From assembly GCA_022036555.1 (NCBI GenBank), contig CM039122.1:53022693-53086692 (forward strand): a stretch of DNA of 64,000 nucleotides, in the 5' to 3' direction. Below are positions 47,601-58,653 of this stretch, in pieces (within the stretch, counting starts at the first letter, position 1; every line of letters begins with the position of its first letter). Source of the stretch: Microstegium vimineum. Taxonomy: Eukaryota > Streptophyta > Magnoliopsida > Poales > Poaceae. The notes beneath the pieces were generated by a model. That model was not told where the DNA came from and did no database searches. It saw only the letters and a program-made list of their open reading frames with translations. The translations under genes were made by a program, and so were the position numbers.

Positions 47601-47861
47601 CACCCGCCGCGCCGAGAGCACCCGCCTCGGCCGCCGCCTGACCCGCGTCTCCGCCGGGTACCCCATCACCGCCTCCGGGGGAGGGGTCTGGGGGTCGTCG
47701 GTGTAGGTGAAGGCGGTGATGGTCTTGCCCTTGAAGGGCTGGTCCGCGGGAGGGAGCGTGATGACCACCACCCCGTGGAGCTGCGGCTGCTGCTCCCCCG
47801 CCGGGGGAGGCGAGGGAGGAGGCGGAGGCGGCGCCATCTCCGACGAGATCGCGGCGCCCAT
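44630..47861 (-). CDS. Membrane-anchored aspartyl protease (A1 family, APCB1-like) with three small indels
   Basis: Nine exons on the - strand: 47861-47281, 46696-46579, 46368-46144, 46042-45806, 45623-45469, 45396-45314, 45196-45082, 44954-44882 and 44745-44630. All introns are GT-AG. The first catalytic motif DVDTGSD has Asp at about residue 214; the second, FDSGSSYTYLP, is in exon 5. A hydrophobic segment at residues 86-106 after a basic patch suggests a type II membrane protein. Paired Cys motifs (CETCKQC, CDAPCTNC) fit plant atypical aspartyl proteases. Restored length would be 566 residues. Defects: one extra T at about 46320-46321 in exon 3 (PP-R codons, creates TAG); two extra C in a C5 run at 45599-45604 of exon 5; one G lost in a G run near 45584-45588 of exon 5. 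As written it would not make a full protease. Exons 6-9 are clean. Confidence 0.88.
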
Positions 47862-49587
47862 CTCCGGGAGGCGTGGCCGGGGTCAGAGGATGCGGTGGAG
47901 GCGAACCATCGGAGGAGACGAGTGAAGAGGAGGGCGGATACCGGGGGCAAAGGGGACTAGCAGGGACGGAGAGCCGGAGAGGGTAGTCGTAGTGGGCCCG
48001 GGTTGGTGGTGGTTTTGGAGCTCGGAGAGCGGTGATTGGCCCATTGACTTTGACGTAGTCCCGACGCAGGGTAGAACCGGGAGTTTCGGCGGTTTTTTTT
48101 TTTTTTGGTTTCTTCAACGCTGTCGCAAGTGAATAGCGTTAGCCAGTGGCCACGCGGATAGGCTTACGCTTGAAAACAACGACCTTTGGCGGAAATTCCA
48201 TGGAGCAGTGATAGTATAATCCGAATTGGGTAATTGTGTGGTAGCGTCGTGTAGCGTAAGGCCGTGCAGCCATTCAAAGAAGCGTGATCCCATCAGAATC
48301 AGATCTGGGGTGTATCGACACGCGTGGACTAATAAACCTGATGGCATCTTCAGAACCATCGATAAACAATATATACACTTTCAATACCAAAATAAATCAA
48401 TTCATACAAATAGTTTTGTTGTGCCTCCGAGTATAGTTTTGTTATTTTCAGTTACATTTTTTTGGTAAATAGTTTATAAATTTTTTAAATCACAATAAAT
48501 ATATTTAAGCCTTTTATTTTAAAAACACAATAGAGATTGATCATGTAGAAAAATCTTATAAAATAATTAGGGATATCATTTTAATTTTTCAAAAATAGGT
48601 TTAACTATAGGAAAATGGGAAAATCTACAAAAAAACTAGAAAATTTCTAAAGCATTCCAATTTAAAACTATGCATGATAAAAATATGAGATTCAGCCAGA
48701 TCAAATGCGACATATATTAGTGTTGAATGCAATCATGTTAGTTGCATATTACGTTTTTGTCACAAAAATTTTGAAAACACATTTACATATCAATTAGAAC
48801 CTTTTCATAATTTTATAGTTTTTTTGGATATTTTCATTTTTCATATAGATAAATCTGTTTTTAAAACGACATTTTTATGAAATCTAAATATTTTATTTAT
48901 ATTTTTTTTGTATCTAGTGTATCCCTAGAAATTTTTTATAATTTTAGAAAGTCGGAGACATTTTTGTGTTTTTAAAAACGTTATAAAATATTTACTGATT
49001 TTTAACTAAAAACAAAACCACTCTATTCTAGTAAAATAAAGTTTAAGGATAATATGTTTGATTTTAAAGTTTGAAGAAAAAAACAAAATTACGACGTATA
49101 ATTTTTTATAGAATAGACTTTATCGAGCAATATAAGCAGGTGAGACATGTCTGATTTGACCGTTGAGCCGATGATGCACCAACCAACTGGGCTGATATTA
49201 CTTTGTTAACTCTGCAGCGTTCAGAGGTTTCCTGATGCCACCCATGTCTATCTACGAAAGCAGCTCTCCCTTTCTGAATGACCGTACTACAATACTATTT
49301 CCTATATCTGAAGAAATCCAAGGTGTGTGTTGTTTCGTCTTCTTCACCTTCCCTCTTATTTATACTACTTAACAATAGACGATGATGTATGAGCTCGGCT
49401 GGGGTCCGGGGTGCGTCGTGCACTGTCACCAAAGGGTGGCCGAAAGAGCGGTGCCACGAACTCGCTTCGTGGAGTACGGTCGTTGTGAGCACGGCGGACA
49501 AGCTCGACGTCTCTGTAGCACTCGTCGTGTACACAGTAATCTAACGCTGTCAACCGGAGTATCTCTCTGAACCAGTCAGGTAAGTCG
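47862..49587. other. Upstream region of the protease gene and AT-rich spacer
   Basis: The first 150 bases are GC-rich and likely the protease leader. From 48360 on it is very AT-rich, with no conserved ORF. Confidence 0.35.
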
Positions 49588-49699
49588 GTATGAAAGCCCT
49601 TTGAAAGTGTACTGGAAGTAGCGGTGACTCGAGGCACGTATAGGTATGAAAGCCCTTTGAAAGTGTACTGGAAGTAGCGGTGACTCGAGGCACGTATAA
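49588..49699. repeat. Exact tandem duplication, 56-bp unit
   Basis: Two identical copies starting 'gtatgaaagccctttg' at 49588 and 49644. The lack of differences suggests a recent duplication or an assembly artefact. It lies just before the RNase H-like ORF. Confidence 0.9.
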
Positions 49700-49770
49700 C
49701 TATATCGCAGTATATTTCTCCTATGACCCACACCAAGGTTGTCTTCTCCACTTAGCTGCTAATTTACGGA

Positions 49771-50517
49771 TTGCAAAACTTTTGGAAGCACTCCTTGACG
49801 GAGTGTATTATGATGAGATGTATTTGGGTCATTGAAAAAGAGGGATTGGTGGAAGAGATTTCCAGAATTTTAGAGACTGATGTCAAAGTTTGGCTAGCTG
49901 CGATATTTAATATTCTTTCGCAAATGGATTCAGTTAGAGTGGTGGTGATTCTGTGGGCTATCGGCTATGTTCATCGGAAAGCGATCCACGAGAATGAGTT
50001 CCAAACCCCATTAACAACTCATAGTTTTGTTAAGAGGTTTATAGTTGATCTTGAAGAAAAACCCAAAGTTGATGTCTCCATCGCGCATACCCCAAAGGAG
50101 CGTAGCGTGGATTGCTCCCCTCTCGAAGTGGTCAAGATAAATATTGATGTGACACTATCAAAGAACGATCTTAGAGCGGCTGCGGCTATAGCTAGAGACG
50201 TCAATGATCGTTTCCAGGGTGCGTTGACTTTGGTGCTATGGGAGATTTTAGATCTAGAGGTGATGGAGTATATTGCCTATACGAAAGGTATGTCCCTTGC
50301 GATGGATATTCAAGTGACTAACTTCAGATTGACAAGCGACAACCAAAACGTCGTGAAGAATATTCTTCAAGGTAGCCATGGAGTTTATGGACAAATCGTT
50401 CAAGAAATTAATGCAAGAAGATCAGCCTTTGCTAGAGTTGAGTTCGTGCATGAGAAGAGAGATTTCAACGTCGATGCTCATAACATTGCTCATAGTGCGC
50501 TCTATGACGATTTATGA
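49771..50517 (+). mobile_element. RNase H-like ORF, retroelement remnant (RVT_3 type)
   Basis: Open frame of 248 codons; the start is uncertain. The C-terminal half (from about residue 120) looks like the RNase H domain found at the end of plant LINE polyproteins and in free-standing RVT_3 genes: first acidic site in VKINIDVTLS, Glu in MEYIAYTKG, Asp in TSDNQNVVK, and a C-terminal FNVDAHNIAHSAL. The N-terminal half keeps weak similarity to the linker of such polyproteins. No reverse transcriptase or endonuclease is present nearby. Probably a 5'-truncated, non-autonomous relic. Domestication cannot be judged here. Confidence 0.6.
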
Positions 50518-50614
50518 CAGCATATGTGGTTGTCGAGTCCACCTTTTGGTGCTTGTAACTCAACTCCTACTCGAGTCTGATTATATAGAAGTGTGGGTTC
50601 TACTAAAAGAAAGG

Positions 50615-51775
50615 GTCTCTTGCATTTATACCCCTATTTTATATTGAATTTATGATTTTGCTCGTATATTTTAAACTTTGTTAATTTATTACCTCTAGTT
50701 TTTTAAAACGAAGCACCATTTTACCCCTATTCCATCATCTTCCCATAACTGTGTTAACTTTTGTATAAAAAGATTAATATGCCCTTGTGACTTTGCTCTG
50801 ATTTTGTATGTCTATTCGTGATTTTACCTTTGATTTGAAATAAGACATTTATATTGTATTTTGATAATAATGGTTAGATTTGGTCAAATATAATTAGCAC
50901 AATTTGTAAGTATTTCCAATCTAATTTAATATTGAAAGAATATTCAGAATGGTGGCAACAATTTGGAGCACCTTAGCAATATCTTGATTGGATTATGGAA
51001 ACTATTAAGCACATATAAAAACATCATGCACCATGTGAACATCGCATTTCAGATACACTGATTCACCAAAAAAAATCCACGGCAGGGGCATGCCAAGCGC
51101 AGGGAGCAGGGATCACGGATCAGGGGCCAGAGGCACCTCACACGGCTGCTGCTTGTTGCTGTCGTCTGACTCCCGCGGTCCAGACTGACGCAAGCAGCAG
51201 CCAGGCTCACGCGAACCAGCGGCCAGGCGCAGGAGCGCAGCGCAACTAGCCACCCGCTGCTGGCCGCCCAATGCGCGCCGCAACAGCCCGCTTGCCTCCG
51301 GGATTTGGGAGCTTCCGAGCGTCGCACGCCCAAAGCCCCCTCACCGCGCATTGCGTGCCAAGCTCCGCGGCCCTCGCGCGCCCCCGAACCACGCCCGCGT
51401 CCCGAGCCCGGCCGCCTCCCCACGCGTGACGAGCCTTGCCGTCAGGAGCCGCTGCCGCCCCACGCGCCGTGCGCCGCCGCCGTCGCTGGATGCTACCGAC
51501 GCCCCGGACGATGCAGCCGGCCCATGCGAAAAGGCAGTTTCCTTCGAGAGGCTGAATATAAGGATAAGGGGCAATCTATGTTTAAAAAAAAGGATAAGGG
51601 GCAATCTGGTCTTTTCACCTTTGTCTTCTCGGATTTTGATTTTTTAATTAATTTATTCCATGAATATTTGACGACATCCAAACCAGGGGTAAATGGACGA
51701 TTCAATTCAAAATAGTTTTGACAAAATCACAAAGTTGAGAAAACATGAGTAAAATCATAATTAGACTCGTATATA
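50615..51775. mobile_element. Candidate Pack-type element with AT-rich ends and GC-rich core
   Basis: The outer about 150 bp on each side are imperfect inverted repeats: left 'atgattttgctcgta', inverted right 'atgattttactcatg', plus a shared 'catttacccct' or 'ttttacccct' block. Between them, 51085-51540 is very GC-rich, unlike the surroundings, with an ORF at 51305-51715 (136 codons, Pro/Arg-rich) of no known family. The 30-bp duplicate 'aggataaggggcaatct' starts at 51561 and 51591. A transposon that captured a gene exon would look like this, but I could not define a target-site duplication. Confidence 0.35.
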
Positions 51776-52000
51776 CTCCCTCCGTCACTAAATAAGTGTC
51801 CCGTTGATGTTCGTGCCACAAGTTTGTCTTAATTTGTAAAAAATACGCGTAACATTTGTATCTTCAAATAAATTTATTAAAAAACTAGATTTAAAAATCT
51901 TTCTAACGATACTAATTATGTAGTTTAAATATTAATGTTTTTTAATATATATTTAGTTAAATAAGTTTCTTGGTAACAGTAAACGACAGTTATTTAGGGC
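51776..52000. mobile_element. Stowaway-like MITE, right end degraded
   Basis: Left end CTCCCTCCGTCACTAAATAAG with TA before it. The matching internal block 'acagttatttagg' occurs inverted at about 51987, but the terminal CTCCCTCC is missing there. Confidence 0.5.
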
Positions 52001-52361
52001 GTCCGCAATGGTTAGCTATTTGACTAGCTAGATCTGACGTGAAGAGAAAAGTAGGAGAGAGAATAGTCACTAGCGACGAACAAATAGCTAATCTATTTCA
52101 TGTTTCCCAAGAACATGTGAGAGAAACATATAGGTTCAGTGATATAAAATAGTCTTTGTTCTTATCTTTTACCTCCACATCAGAGAAAAAGGAGTAAATG
52201 GACAAGAACACATTTTTCGAAAAAAAAACTAGCCGCTAACCGGCGCCCGGCGGTGAGCCACTCACGCGAGCAGCGAGCTAGCATCTGCCTCGCGCCCCCG
52301 CCTAGTCGTTTCCACTTCCCACCCGCTTGTCCGCACCATCACACACGCCGCCACGCCAGCC

Positions 52362-55300
52362 ATGGACGCGGTGCTACCTTCCCTCCTCATCGGCGGCGGA
52401 CTCTCCGTGTCCGTCTCCATCCCCACCGCCACCAAAGCCGGCAGCCAATCCATTTCAGTCCCCCACCTCTCGACCTCCGCCCTCCGTTCAACCGCACGCC
52501 ATCGGGGCCGGCGCCGTTTGCCCCTCCTCGCCTCATCTTCGCAGTCGCCTCCCACGCCACTTTCCGCCGCTTCGACTGAGAGCCACTCGCGTTCCTCCAG
52601 GTGGGTAGTTGTGATGGATACGCCCCCCGCCGCCGCGGGAGGCAGTGGGGTGTCCCGCGCAGAGGCCGTGGATTACTACGCAGCCACACTGGCCCAGGTC
52701 GTGGGAAGGTGAGTAGTTTGGCATTTTGTAGCAAACGAGAACAATTAGTTCTTTTTCTAACGTTTTTTATGCTGGAAATATTGTGCGTTATTACTGCAGT
52801 CAGAAGGAGGCGCAGATGCGCATATATGAGGCTTCGTGGGATGGGACCTACGAGTTCTGCTGCGAGATCGACGAGGATGCATCGAAGGAGCTTTCAGGTA
52901 TGACCTCCAATCCCTTAGTGAAGTGAGGGCCTGTTTGGAACGCGGGATTTTTTCCCGTTCCCGTACTCCTGCGCAATTCCTGTGAAATTCCTGCGTTCCA
53001 AACAGGCCCTGAGATGTGAAAAAAACTGTATAATTTTGTGAGAAAGCGTCACATTATCCATTTAAGTTCACACTAGGGAGGGTTTGAGCCTACATGTATA
53101 ATCTGTTTTGACACCTAGTGCGCCGCTAAGACTTGTTGTATCTCTACCTTAATACAAAAACGTCCAAACCTTTTGGGTGATAGAGAAAAAAATGTGTAAA
53201 CTGGGAACAGTTATACAAGTTTGTTGATAGCTGCAGACAGCTGTCTTTCTTATCATTCTAGTTTGCAATTGTTCTCCTTATTCAGACTAAGACATACCAT
53301 TCTGAAATAGTTTTAGCATGCCAAGGTATAATTAAATTGCTTTGTTGGTGTAGGAATTGCACCAACCATTGGATTGATTTAGATGATGCATTTGAAAATT
53401 ACAACCTCTGATTCACAAAGTGAAAAACATTTGGGGAGGTACATAATGAAACTTACACATATTTGCTTCTTTCGCTCTTCTCCATTTACAGAGATGCCTA
53501 GAGTGCTATCTGTTCAGCCAGATATGGGTAGCAAATCAGAGAAGGATAATCACAGCGTGAGTCTCTTGACAGCTAACCTTGTAAGCATTAGTGATGGTGC
53601 TTCTACATCTTCAACTGGGAAAAATGAGTTTTGGCTTGTCCGAATGGAGAAGCCCGGAGTTGAAGTTGTGACAAAGGCTCAAATGGTGGATCACTATACC
53701 CAAATCCTTATGAAAGTGTTGGGGAAGTATGGAATCTCATCATCAACCTAGCAACCACTTTACTAGTATCTGTCCATTCTGCATGATAAAAATATTGCCA
53801 TCTCTCAATTTTTCAGCGAACAGGATGCCCAGGTTAGCATATATCATATTTCATGGGAGAGGGATTATGGTTTCTGCTGTCATATTGATGAAGAGTGCGC
53901 AAAAGAGTTAGCTGGTGAGGAACTTGGGCTTTCATATCCCTTTGTATAGAGTTCTGACAAATCCCTGTCTTTGAATACACTAAGCCATTGACAAAGTAAC
54001 TTTGCATACCAGATGTTCCTGGAGTGTTATCTGTTCAACCCGATATTAACTTTGGATCAGACAACAAAGATTACAAAGGTTTGTTCTCATTTCTTCTGCC
54101 TCTGATGAATATCCACTTATTTCTTAACGACATCATCTCAAGTCTCATTCCCACCATTTATGTGCATCATTGGCAGCCAAAATTCCTTCCTTCCTGTTCA
54201 AGACCTTTTATGGTGCATTTCAATGCAGGAAACCCTAATGCTGCTATACAAATCTTGTGCCTGGGTTTGGCCTTGTTTTTCATTGTAACAAGATATCTAG
54301 AGTTAATGATTTGAAAATTTGGATTAGTCAACCATAAGCAATTCCAATGAACTAAGTTGAAAACTGGACAGTTTCTAGAAGACTAGAACAAGCAAGGTTC
54401 TGAGTTTTTAACCCCAAAGGCCAAAACTAAAATCCTACACAACATTGTATTCTTTTGCTGGTCCTTTGTGAGGTTCATTTCTATGGTCTGATCAATAAGA
54501 TGATTTCATCCATATACCAATTTTGTTATTAATCCTTGGAGGATTGAATTTGGTACATTTGATTCTCTAAGACTTTATACTCTGATTGAATTTGTACTAA
54601 GCATGACTGGAGTGCATCCGACGACTTGAATGTCCATGCTTGTAAGAGAGCTTGTATAAATCACCCAGATAGTAAATGCTTTTGATTGTTTCAGGTGATG
54701 GTGGCTTGAAATCATCTGAAGAGACTGGCGCAGCTGATATCAAAACTAAAAGGCTCTTTGTTACTGGTGAAACACAACATATACTTTTTGTGCATTTCAG
54801 CTCATTTGTTTATTCATGTCTCGTTAGCATTTCTTCATTCGGATCTATTTCTATCTTGTGTGTCCCTAACCTTTGTGTACAATGTATGGCAGGGCTTTCA
54901 TTTTATACATCTGAGAAAACTTTGCGGGCAGCGTTTGAGCCTTTCGGTGAGCTCGTTGAAGGTTTGTGATAAGAGTATAAGACAGCAAAAATGTTTGTAC
55001 CCATTCATTTATCTTTTGCGTCTGACTTTCTGATTTATTGAACTGCTTTGTTACAGTGAAGATAATTATGGACAGGATATCAAAAAGATCAAAAGGCTAT
55101 GCCTTCGTAGAATACACTACTGAGGAAGCTGGAGGTGCTGCTCTAAAAGCAATGAATGGACAGGTAGGTGATTAGAATTCCTAACACGACTAACATTGTT
55201 ACAGTTGTAGGATGTTTACAAACCTCTTGAAACTCACGGTTATACTTTTATCTGCAGATAATAAACGGCTGGATGATAGTTGTTGATGTTGCTAAAACTA

Positions 55301-55365
55301 GATCAAGAGACCCTCTATCTGGTGGACCTAATCAAGCATTTCGACCACACTATCAGACTAGATGA
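52362..55365 (+). CDS. ORRM1: Organelle RRM domain-containing protein 1 (ORRM1-like RNA-editing factor)
   Basis: Nine exons: 52362-52708, 52800-52897, 53492-53726, 53817-53914, 54013-54078, 54695-54766, 54893-54961, 55057-55163 and 55258-55365. Phases agree, giving 399 residues. The N-terminus is a plastid transit-like, Ser/Thr/Arg-rich region. Two RIP/MORF-like segments follow: the first around YEASWDGTYEFCCEIDED...MPRVLSVQPD, the second WLVRMEKP...YHISWERDYGFCCHIDEE...VPGVLSVQPD. A C-terminal RRM (from about residue 300) has RNP2 LFVTGL and RNP1 KGYAFVEY. Two RIP modules plus one RRM is the layout of ORRM1, a chloroplast C-to-U RNA-editing factor that works with PLS-class PPR proteins. The gene is intact. 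An inner Met at 52615 is a less likely start because it would remove the transit peptide. Confidence 0.9.
52927..53009. mobile_element. Tourist-like MITE in ORRM1 intron 2
   Basis: 83 bp, ends GGGCCTGTTTGGAACGC and its exact inverted copy, flanked by TGA on both sides. Same family as 33827-33925. Confidence 0.8.
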
Positions 55366-55678
55366 CTGTTTAATGTACAGAACTTACAGCTGTAGATTAG
55401 AGATAAGCACGAGAGCGAGGAATTGTCAGGGGAATGTCGAGCTGCCTGGTCTGATTGTAGCCCAGTGCCCTTGTCTTGTGGTAATTGCTAGAGAATACTC
55501 CCAGCAAAAATATGTAAATGCAGCTAAAGTGTACGATTACTAACATATACTTAATTAAGTCATTCTCAGATACGGCTTTGTTCATGCTCATAAGTTTGAA
55601 TATATATTTAATATTTATGATAGATTTTTTTTTGTTAACAAGTGATAATCTTCCTCCAAAGAAATTTATTACAATTGT

Positions 55679-57151
55679 TCAGAATGAGCGAAAGGTTTGA
55701 GGTTCACACGCGGTTGATGTCAAATTATGTTCCAAATCCTCCAACATATGATAAATACCCTCGCTTTCCATATGCAGCTTGTCTGCACTGGCAAAGGAAT
55801 GTACACTTCCATCTACCTCTATCCAGCTGAGCCCAGGTTTCTTGGTTACTCCATGTTCCTCCATCCTCCTTCGCGTCCTCTTCAAATCTTCCCATTGTTT
55901 CGCTCGTGCATATGTGTTCGATAGCAGCACATACGAGGTGCCATGACTTGGTTTTGCGTCTGCCAACTTTGACGCAGTGAGCTCTGCCATCTCGACATTG
56001 CCATGGCTACGGCAGGCTGCTAGTAGCGAGCTCCAGATTACAAAGCCAGGATCTTCAGGTAGATTACAGGCAAGATCGAAGGCCTCCTTCAAGAACCCAG
56101 CGCGGCCAAGGAGATCAACCAAGCAGCCATAGTGCTGGATCATTGGCCTGATGCCCATGCTCCTCATTAGGTCGAAGTACTTGAAACCTTCACTGACAAG
56201 CCCGCCATGGCTGCAGGCGTTCAAGACGGCTACAAAGGTGACACCATTAGGCTCAATGCCCACCCGCCTCATCTCGACAAACAACCTCAATGCTTTCTCT
56301 GGTTGACCATGTGCTGCAAAACCCGCGATCAGAGAGGTCCAATGCTCCACATTCTTGGTGGTGACACTCAAGAAGCAACTGTGTGCAGCACCCATGCTCC
56401 CGCACCTCGTGTACATGCTGATTAGTGCAACCCCAAGAGCACCGTCGAATGAGAACTTGCGACGGAGAAGATACCCATGTGCACACTTCCCAATTCCAAG
56501 TAGACCAATGTCCCGAACAGCCGATACAAAGCCAACCATGGTGGCCTCATCTGGCGCCAAACCATAAGCCACAGTCATCTCGACAAACAAGTCCACTGCC
56601 TCCTGCGCCCACCCATTCCTTGCAAAACCAGAGATGATGGTGTTCCAAGAAACCACATTGCGCTGCGGCATTTCCACAAACACATCCCACGCAGCGTCCA
56701 AGTCGCCATCTCTGACAAGCGCATCAAGCAGCACGTTCCAGGTGACCACCGTCCGGTCCGGCATTCCATCGAACAACTTCCGCGCGTCGTACATGCGGCC
56801 GAGCCGCGCGTAGGCTCGAATCAGGGAGGTGGAGACTTGCACGTCGGAGACCGTCCGCGGGACACCGGACTTGACGAGGAGCGCGTGGATCTGCTCGGCC
56901 TCGGCCACGGCGGCGGGCAGTCGCGCGCAGGCCGCGAGCGCGGGCATCAGCGCCGGGTTAGCGTGGAGGGCGCGACCGGCGCGGTGGTGCGCGTGGAAAG
57001 CGCAGAGCGAGGCGTCGCCCGACGGCGCGGCGCGGCATCGGGGAGCCGTGGCGGCCTTCGAGGGTCGGGGACTTGGCGGAAAACTTGAGGTCGAGGGCGA
57101 GAGCCTCGAGAGCGTCGAATTGCTCATGGAAGCGCGCTCATGCACATGCAC
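55679..57151 (-). CDS. PLS-class pentatricopeptide repeat protein, E/E+ subgroup
   Basis: Single-exon gene for 490 residues. After a short Ser/Pro/Ala-rich organelle-targeting-like N-terminus, successive PPR motifs are visible (VSTSLIRAYARLGRMYDARK, VTWNVLLDALVRDGDLDAAW, VSWNTIISGFARNGWAQEAV, LGVALISMYTRCGSMGAAHS, EHWTSLIAGFAAHGQPEKAL, VTFVAVLNACSHGGLVSEGF, HYGCLVDLLGRAGFLKEAFD). An E domain (IWSSLLAACRSHGNVEMAEL) and an E+ like end (PGLSWIEVDGSVHSFASADK) follow. There is no DYW domain. Such proteins bind specific organelle transcripts and usually direct C-to-U editing with other factors. Met at 57127 is an alternative start. It converges with ORRM1, with 313 bp between the stop codons. Confidence 0.9.
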   Translation of the reverse strand: MHVHERASMSNSTLSRLSPSTSSFPPSPRPSKAATAPRCRAAPSGDASLCAFHAHHRAGRALHANPALMPALAACARLPAAVAEAEQIHALLVKSGVPRTVSDVQVSTSLIRAYARLGRMYDARKLFDGMPDRTVVTWNVLLDALVRDGDLDAAWDVFVEMPQRNVVSWNTIISGFARNGWAQEAVDLFVEMTVAYGLAPDEATMVGFVSAVRDIGLLGIGKCAHGYLLRRKFSFDGALGVALISMYTRCGSMGAAHSCFLSVTTKNVEHWTSLIAGFAAHGQPEKALRLFVEMRRVGIEPNGVTFVAVLNACSHGGLVSEGFKYFDLMRSMGIRPMIQHYGCLVDLLGRAGFLKEAFDLACNLPEDPGFVIWSSLLAACRSHGNVEMAELTASKLADAKPSHGTSYVLLSNTYARAKQWEDLKRTRRRMEEHGVTKKPGLSWIEVDGSVHSFASADKLHMESEGIYHMLEDLEHNLTSTACEPQTFRSF

Positions 57152-58391
57152 CCCATCCCATCACTGCAACCTGGACAAGGATAACATGTTCTCTGGCTCT
57201 CTATTTTCTTTTCGTTCCAGTATCTCATATATGCATAGCCAAAGTATTTATTTTTTCAGTTTAACATACCTACGTAACCGGTTTGCATTGGATATATTAA
57301 CAACTAGACCATATATTCTAAATTGTAAGTTACTTTAACTCTTATTTTGCTACATATTTAAACATATCGTTATATCTAAATATATAACAAAATAAATGTA
57401 CCAAAAAATTAAAATGGCCTATAATTTGGAACAAAAGGAGTAATATTTAGCTGCCTAATAGTTCGGTGCCTACTAACTCAATGGTATATGGATCCACTAA
57501 CAAAAATGGGATGCATTGATGGTTTATGTATAATGTTCTTCCTTTTCTACTTCTACTATAAGTCATTCTAAAAATCTTAAAGAGTCAAAATATGTTAAGT
57601 TTGACCAAAATTCAAGAAAGAAATACAAACATTTACAACATCAAATAGGTATACTACAAACATATATTTAACGAAGAATATACTCATACTTATTTAGTAT
57701 TATAAATATTATTATCTTATTATATAAATTTAATTAAACTTGAGATTTTTTTACTCTCTAGAATTTTTTAGAATGATTTATAATTTAGGACGGATGTAGT
57801 ATTTGCTATTGCTAGGCTATGTGAATAAGGGTAACCGGGAGGGAAAAGTTACAATATACTAGTAGGTTTGAATAGCTAGCGAGATAGTTGTTACTAGGTA
57901 CCTTACAAACAAATAGTGGATCTACGAGTATTAGTTAGGTGAATTTAAAGGAGACCATAGCTAGAGTACCATTTATTTGGTGACCATTTAAAAACAAGGA
58001 ATGATAATTAACCTCGCTATCTAGTTCACATTTGCTAATCTGGATTGAGAATATAGGGTTCGATTAGGCCAGTCTCCTACGACATGGAATGAAGAGGAGG
58101 CTTGACATGAGAAGCCGTAAATGTCATATAGGAAAACTAACCTTTTGGTTTCCATTGAGAATATATTGCTTCCTTCAACATAGTATGTACTGTATTATTT
58201 AGACACATAGGACAGAAGGGAGTAAATCTGGGAAAATAAGAATCACTAATGAGAAGATCACGTAAATGTTGTCCTCGTTCACCCATATAACATATGCCAC
58301 GTACTGCACTCCACTACAATCCATTCTATTACAGCAGCACATAAACTTTCACAACAGTAGTGCTATTGTTATTGGCAGAAGCGCCCTAATA
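57152..58391. other. Upstream region of the PPR gene and AT-rich spacer
   Basis: No further gene. A degraded Stowaway-like element lies at about 57546-57799 (right end inverted ACTACATCCGTCC, with 'ataagtcattctaaaaatct' against its inverted partner). Confidence 0.4.
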
Positions 58392-58653
58392 CTCCCTCCT
58401 CCGTCCACGAAAGAATCAATTCCTAAAATCCGTGTCAGTCAAACTTTTTTTAACTTTAATTAACTTTATAGAAAAATACAACAACACCTATGACTTAAAA
58501 TGAGCACCATACAAAAATATGTTATTAGATAAATCTAATGATACTAGTTAGATACCATAACATTTAATATTTTATTTTAGAAATTTAGTCAAAGTTCAAA
58601 AAATTTGACTTAGGACAAACCCAGAAATCTATTCTTTTTGTGGACGAAGAGAG
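58392..58653. mobile_element. Stowaway-like MITE
   Basis: Left CTCCCTCCTCCGTCCAC, right inverted CTCTCTTCGTCCAC, TA at both borders (58390-58391, 58654-58655). 262 bp, non-coding. Confidence 0.7.

Noticed and set aside
53566..53585. Possible extra intron in ORRM1 exon 3 (GTGAGTCTC ... AG)
   Set aside because: The frame is open through it and the interval would be far too short for a plant intron.
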